Positions 54,731 to 61,631 of a DNA stretch of 64,000 nucleotides are shown here, in pieces (within the stretch, counting starts at the first letter, position 1; every line of letters begins with the position of its first letter). The position numbers and the translations under genes are program-made. Source of the stretch: Streptomyces sp. LBL (GTDB lineage Bacteria > Actinomycetota > Actinomycetes > Streptomycetales > Streptomycetaceae); assembly GCF_029893585.1 (NCBI RefSeq), contig NZ_JARXYX010000013.1:124001-188000 (forward strand), read 5' to 3'. A model generated the notes under the pieces. That model saw nothing but the letters and a program-made list of their open reading frames with translations. It was not told the origin of the DNA and did not search any database.

Positions 54731-57700
54731 CTACTTCAGACCGAAGGCCCGCAGCACCGTCTGGTCGACCGCGTCGCCGTTCGCATCGGCGGCCCGCACC
54801 CGCAGCGACACGAACTCGGCGCCCTTCGGGTGCTTGAGCTTCAGCTCGCCCTTCTTCACCTTCGCCTCCTTCCAGGACGCGCCGTCGTCGTAGGAGACCC
54901 ATGCCTTCAGGTCACCGACCGCGACGTCGCCCGACTGGTCGCGTACGGAGAGTCCGAGCTTGGACGTGTGCTTGCGCTCAGCACGGTTGAGGAGGTCGAG
55001 CTTGTCCACGTCGTAGCCGACCGAGAGCAGCGGCAGCGCCGCGCGCTGGTCCGTGTGCGCCGAGGCGAAGGACCATTCGGTGTGGGTGCCGGTGGAGTAC
55101 GCGGCCCAGCCGGCCGTGCGCCGGGCGTCGAGCACGAGACGGTACGAGGCCTTCGCCGCGGGGACGTCGAAGGTGCCGAGTCCGCCGAGTGTGGTGTCAC
55201 CGACCAGCTGCCCGTCCTTGTACAGCGTGCCCTTCGCGGTGTCCTGGATGTTGTCCACGGACGCGTAGTGCTCCGGCGCCGAGTCGCTCAACTCCGGTAC
55301 CGCGAAGGTGAGTTTGTCGCCGGTGCGCTGGGAGAGGCCGTACTGCTGACTGGTCGCCGGGCGGACGACCTGGCGCAACCACTCCTCGGAGGGCAGCTTG
55401 CCCGCCTTGTCGAAGGTCCGCAGGGCGTTCCACTGGGGCTTGTTGGCGTTCGCGTCGGGATAGACGGCGTGCCAGATCCGGGTGTCGGAGACGTTGTAGT
55501 ACTCGGTGCGCTCCGTGCCGAGTTGCACGTTGTTGGTGGTCGCGAGGTCGGTGGACTGCCAGGGACGGTACCTGTACACGGCGTCCTTGCCGACCTGGTC
55601 GGCCCGGCCCGCGTGGTAGCGAACCGTCTGCTTCACCGTGTTGGAGCTGTTCAGGTCGTACGTCTGGTCGGCCGAGACGGCGCCCGGCTGCGGGAACATC
55701 ACGCTGTACACGTACGGGCTGACCGCGGTGCCCTTCAGCTTCAGCTTGACCTTCTTCCCGCTCTTGAGCAGGGCCCCGAGCTTCGCGCCGTCCTCGCCGG
55801 TGGCGGTCATCAGCGGGATGGCCGCGCTCTTCACCCAGGAGATCCAGTACCCGGGCGTCTCGTGGTAGGCGAGGAGGTAACCGGCCCCGGCCGCGGTCGC
55901 GTTGGCCAGTGCCTCGTCCGCCGTCGCGTCGGCGCCCACCCGGACGACCGCCACCTTGCCCTTGACGTCGAGCCCGTCGAAGTCGGCCATGGTGCCGCTG
56001 CCCGCGTCCACGGCCCAGACCGTGCGGTCACCGCTGATCTTCACGGGGAAGCCGCTGTGCGTCTGTGCGTAGTCGAGGGGCAGCGCGTACTTCTCGGGGC
56101 TGGTGACGCTCGCCGTCAGCTCCTTGGCGTACAGCCGGAACTTCGAGGAGAACTCGAACATGCCCTCGGTGACCTTCTCGGTGGGCGCCACATAGACGTG
56201 GTCGGTCCACCAGCCCTGGCTGTAGGTCAGGCCCCAGTTGCTGCCCGGGCTCTCCCGGTGCCAGTTGGTGCTGAATCCCTGGAACTCGGAGTCCTCCTTG
56301 GTCTTCGGCTTGATCTCGACCGCCTTGCGGGCGTCGAGGACGACCTCGGTGTTCTTGTCGACCTTGATCTGCGGATCGCCGACGACGGAGGTGTTGACCT
56401 CCAGCCCGGCCGCGTCCCGCTGCGAGATCCAGGACGCCACGTTGTACGTACCGGCCGGCACCTTGAAGGTGTAGCCACTGCCGAGGAACCCGTACGTGTC
56501 CGGATATGCGCCGTTCAGTTCCTGGAGCATGAAGATCGACGCCCCGGTGGACGGCTTGCCGTCCCGGCCCACCAGCGACACCTTCAGGTCGAAGGTCTTC
56601 GGCAGCTTCTCGAAGCCGATGGCGGTGGTGACCTGGATGCCGTCGGCACTCGCGGTGATGTGGCCCGTGTACCGGCCCGTCGCCTCCGCGGCCGGGTCGA
56701 CCGTCACCCCGACGGTGGCGGTGCCCTTCGCCGGGACGGTCACGGTGTCCGCGTTCAGCGCGGCGTCGGGGAGGGTCGAGGAGACCTTCAACTCCACCGC
56801 CTTGTCGGTGGTGTTGGTGTACGTGATGTCCTTGGTGTCCTTGCTGTCCGCCTCGGTGTCGCTCTCCTCGTACTTACCGAAGCTCAGGGTCGGTGTCGCG
56901 AAGACGCCCTGGTTGACGGCCCGTACGGCGTCGACCCGGCCGTCGCCCTGCTCGAACACCGAGTTGACGGTGTTCGTCTTCGCGGTGGTCGCCAGCGCCT
57001 GCTTGATCTGCTGCCCCGTCCAGTCCGGATGGGCCTGCGCGACCAGCGCGGCGGCGCCCGCGACGTGCGGGGTCGCCATCGACGTACCGCTCGACGTCGT
57101 GTAGTACTCGTCGACCGGCGTGCCCATGGTGGTGCCGGCCGCGCGGGCCGCGGTGATGGCCGCGCCCGGTGCGGTGATCTCCGGCTTGACCGCCGAGTCG
57201 CCGAGGCGCGGACCGCGGCTGGAGAACGAGGCCAGCTTGTCGGACTTGTCGACGGCGCCGACCGTCAGCGCCGAGTCGGCGATGCCGGGGGTGCCGACGG
57301 TCTGCTCGGACGGTCCCGCGTTGCCCGCCGCGATCACGAAGAGGGTGCCGGTGGACGCGGACAGCTCGTCGACGGTCTCACTCAGCACGTCCGAGGGGCC
57401 TGAGGCCGTGCCGCCCAGGGACATGGAGACGATCTTCGCGCCGGAGCGTGCCGCCCACTCCATGCCCGCGATGATCCAGGAGTCCTGGCCGCTGCCCGCG
57501 TTGTTCAGCACCTTGCCGACCAGCAGCTCCGCGCCCGGAGCCACGCCCTTGCGTTTGCCGTCCGAGGCAGCGCCCGAGCCGACGATCGTGGACGCCACAT
57601 GGGTGCCGTGGCCGTGACCGTCCTGCACCGCCTGGTCCGGCACGAAGCTCTTCGTCTCGCCGATCTTCCCCGCGAGATCCGGGTGCCCGGCGTCCACGCC

Positions 57701-58417
57701 CGTGTCCAGGACGGCGACCTTGACGCCCTTGCCGTCGAAGCCCGACTTCCACACCTCGGGGGCGCCGATCTGCGGCACGCTGACGTCGAGGGACGCCTGC
57801 ACCTTGCCGTCGAGCCAGATCTTGTCGAGGCCCTCGCCGAGCTGCTTCGCGGCCTTCGTGGTGGGTCCGGTGCCGAGCGCGGGGGCGATGTCCGCCCAGA
57901 AGGCGGTCGATTTCTTCGTGCTGAGCGCGGCGCCGCCGATCGTCGGCAGCGCGAGGGTCCGGCGCGCGCCGTCGGGGGTCGCGTTGCCCTTCGTGTACGT
58001 CGCGATCACCGGGGTGGTGCCGGTCTTCGCGTCGGCGTACCCCTGCTTCACCAGCTGGGTGACGTTGAACAGGGCCGGGTCGAGACGGCCCGCCTGCACC
58101 AGCGGGATCGCGTCCGCCGGCAGGACACTGACCTCGCCGTCCTTCTCGCTCGATACGAAGGTGGCGGCTTCGCGGCCCTTGCCGCGCTGGACGTCGACGG
58201 CCTGCTTGCCGTCCGGTCCGGCGGTGAGGGACACGGTGTCACCGGTGATGAGGGTGACGGTCTGCGTGTTCGTGGCACCGGACTCGGCGCCGCTCCGCAC
58301 GGGCGTGGCGTCCGGTGCGGTGACTTGCGATCCGGAACCGGCCGCGGCGGGCGTGACCGCGCCCGTGAGCAGTCCTGCCGCTCCTGCCACGGCCCAGAGG
58401 GCCTGGAGTCTTCGCAT
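54731..58417 (-). CDS. Secreted subtilisin-like serine protease (S8), large form 2
   Basis: A 1228-residue paralogue of the protease at 49498-53214 with the same order of parts: signal peptide, propeptide-like region, subtilase domain with Asp about 234 (AVLDTGVDAGHPD), His about 268 (GHGHGTHVAS) and Ser about 442 (SGTSMATPHVAG), beta-rich middle, and protease-associated-like insert (GKVAVVRVGADATADEALANATAAGAGYLLAY). The catalytic region is almost unchanged between the two, while the C-terminal half differs more, pointing to different substrates or surfaces. Most of the 10-residue length difference is in the N-terminal region, partly offset by a short insertion (DSKDTKD) after the catalytic domain. 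The ATG at 58417 starts the signal peptide. Confidence 0.93.
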   Translation of the reverse strand: MRRLQALWAVAGAAGLLTGAVTPAAAGSGSQVTAPDATPVRSGAESGATNTQTVTLITGDTVSLTAGPDGKQAVDVQRGKGREAATFVSSEKDGEVSVLPADAIPLVQAGRLDPALFNVTQLVKQGYADAKTGTTPVIATYTKGNATPDGARRTLALPTIGGAALSTKKSTAFWADIAPALGTGPTTKAAKQLGEGLDKIWLDGKVQASLDVSVPQIGAPEVWKSGFDGKGVKVAVLDTGVDAGHPDLAGKIGETKSFVPDQAVQDGHGHGTHVASTIVGSGAASDGKRKGVAPGAELLVGKVLNNAGSGQDSWIIAGMEWAARSGAKIVSMSLGGTASGPSDVLSETVDELSASTGTLFVIAAGNAGPSEQTVGTPGIADSALTVGAVDKSDKLASFSSRGPRLGDSAVKPEITAPGAAITAARAAGTTMGTPVDEYYTTSSGTSMATPHVAGAAALVAQAHPDWTGQQIKQALATTAKTNTVNSVFEQGDGRVDAVRAVNQGVFATPTLSFGKYEESDTEADSKDTKDITYTNTTDKAVELKVSSTLPDAALNADTVTVPAKGTATVGVTVDPAAEATGRYTGHITASADGIQVTTAIGFEKLPKTFDLKVSLVGRDGKPSTGASIFMLQELNGAYPDTYGFLGSGYTFKVPAGTYNVASWISQRDAAGLEVNTSVVGDPQIKVDKNTEVVLDARKAVEIKPKTKEDSEFQGFSTNWHRESPGSNWGLTYSQGWWTDHVYVAPTEKVTEGMFEFSSKFRLYAKELTASVTSPEKYALPLDYAQTHSGFPVKISGDRTVWAVDAGSGTMADFDGLDVKGKVAVVRVGADATADEALANATAAGAGYLLAYHETPGYWISWVKSAAIPLMTATGEDGAKLGALLKSGKKVKLKLKGTAVSPYVYSVMFPQPGAVSADQTYDLNSSNTVKQTVRYHAGRADQVGKDAVYRYRPWQSTDLATTNNVQLGTERTEYYNVSDTRIWHAVYPDANANKPQWNALRTFDKAGKLPSEEWLRQVVRPATSQQYGLSQRTGDKLTFAVPELSDSAPEHYASVDNIQDTAKGTLYKDGQLVGDTTLGGLGTFDVPAAKASYRLVLDARRTAGWAAYSTGTHTEWSFASAHTDQRAALPLLSVGYDVDKLDLLNRAERKHTSKLGLSVRDQSGDVAVGDLKAWVSYDDGASWKEAKVKKGELKLKHPKGAEFVSLRVRAADANGDAVDQTVLRAFGLK

Positions 58418-58504
58418 GGGTGGCTTCCTCTTCTGAACACTGACGACGCTTCCGGCCTGGTGAGCGGAAGCCGGTGACCAGAGTGAGCGCCGGGCGGAAA
58501 GCGG

Positions 58505-58548
58505 CTCAAGGGAATCCTGTGGCCTAGGAGTGCCAACGCCCCCTTCGG
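58505..58548 (-). promoter_or_regulatory. Conserved promoter block of protease 2
   Basis: Counterpart of 53303-53346, 38 of 44 bp identical and at the same distance from the start codon (88 versus 89 bp). Upstream DNA outside the block is much less alike. Confidence 0.6.
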
Positions 58549-58605
58549 CCAGGGGAATTGACGGATTCCGCAGGTCTTGTCGTCAAAGTCTCCGAGCACA
58601 CCGAC

Positions 58606-58701
58606 TTCATGGACGGCTTCACGGACGGCTTCATGGACGGCTTCACGGACGGCTTCATGGACGACTTCACGGACGGCTTCACGGACGGCTTCACGGACGA
58701 C
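58606..58701. repeat. Eight tandem 12-bp repeats
   Basis: Eight consecutive copies of TTCAYGGACGRC. Read on the plus strand they give alternating GFMD/GFTD, and on the minus strand SVKP/SMKP. The unit is a multiple of three and has no terminator-like symmetry. Confidence 0.95.
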
Positions 58702-58861
58702 TTCCTAGTCAACGTCCCGGCCGCGGACCGCTCGACGGGTGTGCGGGCGGCTTGCCGGCGTCGGTGCGCGGGAGCCTCGTCGCCGCACGCCGGGCGAGGC
58801 ACTAGGGTGATGCGACCGAACAGCTGTGTGGCACAGGGGATCCAGAAAGGGCGACCGGCAC

Positions 58862-61132
58862 ATGTCGCTGAGTACCGGGGAGTCGGATTCCATCGGGTCC
58901 ATAGGCGGCTACACCCTCGTCGACCGGCTCGGCAGCGGCGGCATGGGAGTCGTCTACCTCGGCCGCTCGGCCTCGGGACGGCAGGTCGCGGTCAAGGTCG
59001 TTCACGCGCAGTACGCGCAGGACGAGGAGTTCCGCACCCGCTTCCGCCAGGAGGTCGCGGCGGCCCGTCGGGTGAGCGGGGCGTTCACCGCCCCCGTGGT
59101 GGACGCCGACCCGGACGCCGAACTGCCGTGGATGGCCACGCTGTACGTGCCGGGCCGCACGCTCGAAGACAGAGTTGCCAGGCGAGGCGCGCTGAGCGGA
59201 CGTGAGCTGCGCGTCCTCGCCCTCGGCCTCGTCGAGGCACTGCGGGACATCCACCAGGCCGGAGTGGTCCACCGGGACCTGAAGCCGAGCAACGTCCTGA
59301 TGGCCGAGGACGGACCGCGCGTCATCGACTTCGGTATCTCGCGCGCCGCCGACAACGAGGCCCTCACCATGACCGGCCATCTGATCGGCACCCCGCCCTT
59401 CATGTCCCCGGAACAGTTCGCCTCGCCCCGGGATGTCACCGCCGCCTCGGACGTGTTCTCGCTCGGTTCCCTCCTGGTGTACGCGGCCACCGGCAACCGC
59501 CCCTTCGACGGCGGCAGCCCCTATATGACGGGCTACAAGGTGGTGCACGAGCAGCCCACCCTGGACGGCGCACCCGAGCCCCTGCGCGGCATGGCCGAGC
59601 GCTGTCTGGCCAAGGATCCGGCCACCAGGCCTCAACTGGCCGAGCTGTACCGGATGTTCGAGACCCTGCCGGACACAGCGGCGGCCGGTCCGGCGGCGGC
59701 CGGTCCGTCGACGGTGCCGGGAAGCGGGAGCGACACGGCAGGACCCGGCCGCACACCGGTCACCGAGTCCGCCACCGTCGGCCGCGGGTACGGTGGCCGT
59801 ACGGGGGGCACGGAGCCCGCCACCGGCGGTCGCACACGCCGGGTGCGTCGCCTCGTCGTCCTCGGCGCCGCGCTGGCCGCCACCGTGGTGGGCGTTTCGG
59901 CGTACCACCTGGCGACGAACCCGGACACGTCCCACGGAACCCCCGCCGCCGACCATCCCGTTCCGCCCGGCCCGTCGCTCCCCGTCGGCTGGCGGCCCTG
60001 GCAGACGGAGCTCACCCGACCCGTGAAGGGCGACTCCACGACCGTCAACGTGGACTCCGTGGATTCCGGCTGCATGTCCGGCGGATCCGCGCTGTACTGC
60101 GCGGGGACCGGTTTCACGGTCGCCCGGATCGCCGCGGCCTCGGGCCGGGTCGAGTGGCGCTTCGGCAGCAGCGCGCAGGCGGCCGAGCGTCCCCTCGGCG
60201 TCCGGAACGGGATGGTGTACGCGTACGAGCCGCAGGACGAGACCGTGTACACGGAGCGGCAGTTGACCGCCCTCGACGCCGACGCGGGGAAACGGGTCTG
60301 GACCCGCACGATCGACGCGGGCCACCCCGCCGCCCTGTTCAGCGGAGGCATCCTGACGATGTCGGAAAAGGGGACGGAGTTCGTCGCCCTCGACGCCCGG
60401 ACCGGCAAGGATCTCTGGCGGACCCCGGCGAGGTCGTCGGCCGGCACCCGCTGCGCCCCGCTCGTCCTGGGTGGCGCCCCCTACGGCGTGTGCACCGACG
60501 CCGACGACCCCACCAAGGGCCAGGCCGGCCTGGTGAACCTCGACCCGGCCCACGGCACGGCGCGCGAGCTTCCCAAGGTGCCCCCGACGGCGATGCCGGT
60601 AGGCGCCGTGGGCGGACAGCCGCTGTTCGCGGTACGGCAGAAGCTCGACTCCGAGTCGAACGACGGGCGGGACGAGCCGTATGCGGCCCTGATCCGGGTG
60701 AACCCGGCCGAGGGCACGGCCATCCGGATTCCCCTGCCGGACATCCCGCGCGGCGCGGCCACCCTCATCGACGGCACCGTGTACTTCGTCCGCCCCGACG
60801 GAACCGTCACCGCGATCCGGGCGACCGACGGGACCCGGCTGTGGCAGGAGGGCACGCAGATCGAGAACCTGTCCGCGCCGGTGTCGTCGACGGCGTACGA
60901 CAGCCTCTACTTCGCCAACCGCTACGGCCGCCTCCTCGCGCTCGACCGCACTACCGGCGCCGCGCGCTGGAGCACGGACAAACTGGACGACCCGGGGACC
61001 TCGGCGGAGAACACGATCCCGAGCGTGCTGCTGGTCAAGGACGCGATCGTGGCCGTGGCAGGCGACACGGCGTTCTCGGTACGCCCGGCCCGGCCGACGG
61101 CCGCCCCGACACCAGGCGCCACCAGAAACTGA
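58862..61132 (+). CDS. Membrane Ser/Thr protein kinase with extracellular PQQ-type beta-propeller
   Basis: A 756-residue Hanks-type kinase. Cytoplasmic kinase domain 16-275: GSGGMGVVYLG loop, VKVVH Lys, HRDLKPSN (about 136), DFGIS (about 155), and SPEQFASP in place of APE. A Pro/Gly-rich linker is followed by one membrane segment (about 329-350, LVVLGAALAATVVGVSAYHLA). The outside part has PQQ/WD40-like blades (RIAAASGRVEWRFG, ALDAD-AGKRVWTRT, ALDARTGKDLWRTP, ALDRTTGAARWS), suggesting ligand sensing. The ATG at 58862 is chosen over one 12 codons upstream because AAAGGG is 10 nt before it. Confidence 0.9.
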   Translation: MSLSTGESDSIGSIGGYTLVDRLGSGGMGVVYLGRSASGRQVAVKVVHAQYAQDEEFRTRFRQEVAAARRVSGAFTAPVVDADPDAELPWMATLYVPGRTLEDRVARRGALSGRELRVLALGLVEALRDIHQAGVVHRDLKPSNVLMAEDGPRVIDFGISRAADNEALTMTGHLIGTPPFMSPEQFASPRDVTAASDVFSLGSLLVYAATGNRPFDGGSPYMTGYKVVHEQPTLDGAPEPLRGMAERCLAKDPATRPQLAELYRMFETLPDTAAAGPAAAGPSTVPGSGSDTAGPGRTPVTESATVGRGYGGRTGGTEPATGGRTRRVRRLVVLGAALAATVVGVSAYHLATNPDTSHGTPAADHPVPPGPSLPVGWRPWQTELTRPVKGDSTTVNVDSVDSGCMSGGSALYCAGTGFTVARIAAASGRVEWRFGSSAQAAERPLGVRNGMVYAYEPQDETVYTERQLTALDADAGKRVWTRTIDAGHPAALFSGGILTMSEKGTEFVALDARTGKDLWRTPARSSAGTRCAPLVLGGAPYGVCTDADDPTKGQAGLVNLDPAHGTARELPKVPPTAMPVGAVGGQPLFAVRQKLDSESNDGRDEPYAALIRVNPAEGTAIRIPLPDIPRGAATLIDGTVYFVRPDGTVTAIRATDGTRLWQEGTQIENLSAPVSSTAYDSLYFANRYGRLLALDRTTGAARWSTDKLDDPGTSAENTIPSVLLVKDAIVAVAGDTAFSVRPARPTAAPTPGATRN

Positions 61133-61252
61133 CCCCGGCCGCCGCCGTGAACCGACCGCACCCCCGGCCGAGTCGGCATCCTCGCCGGCCGCTCCGCACC
61201 CCATGCGCCCCCCGGACCGCACCACCCGGATACGACGCCCGTGCGCCAACCG

Positions 61253-61281
61253 TTTACAAGCGGGCCGCTCAGCGCTACCTT
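61253..61281 (+). promoter_or_regulatory. Predicted promoter pointing toward GH92 gene 3' end
   Basis: TTTACA (61253-61258), 17-nt spacer, TACCTT (61276-61281); transcription start near 61288. Confidence 0.55.
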
Positions 61282-61296
61282 CCCGAACAGGTGGGG

Positions 61297-61310
61297 TGGG
61301 AGCGCTCCCA
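61297..61310. promoter_or_regulatory. CebR-type operator
   Basis: TGGGAGCGCTCCCA, a perfect 14-bp palindrome identical to the operator of CebR, the LacI-family cello-oligosaccharide-sensing repressor of Streptomyces. It sits at about +10 to +23 of the predicted promoter. Confidence 0.8.
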
Positions 61311-61631
61311 TAAGGCGGACCGGAACCCGCCCCGAGGGACGCCCCCATCCCCCGCTCCCGCGCCATGCGCCCGCACCCTGCATTCGCGCACGCATTTCAC
61401 GCATTCACGCACGCATTCACACGGCCCGTACCCCAAGGAACGGACTGACTTGTCATGATCACGACAAAAGTCACGACAAGGACAGGCTCGGAGTCAGCAC
61501 AGCAGCAGGCCCTACGCGGAAGCGCCCGGCTCGGGGCCGTGTACGACACGACCTCCGAACCGGGCGCAGGTCGCGGCCAGTTACCCGTACACCGACTCCA
61601 CCAGTCGGTCCGAGGACCTCGACCCGACTGC

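Larger units (their letters stand above)
58418..58861. other. Divergent region between protease 2 and the Ser/Thr kinase
   Basis: Contains the promoter block of protease 2 (58505-58548) and the 12-bp tandem repeat (58606-58701). A TTG-started frame at 58558 spans the repeat but runs on out of frame into the kinase gene. Confidence 0.5.
61133..61631. other. 499-bp region with a promoter but no clear gene
   Basis: Contains a promoter (61253-61281), a CebR-type operator (61297-61310) and an ATG at 61455 after AAGGAACGG. The frame from 61455 encodes 50 or so residues that I do not recognise and then runs antisense through the GH92 gene. Confidence 0.5.
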
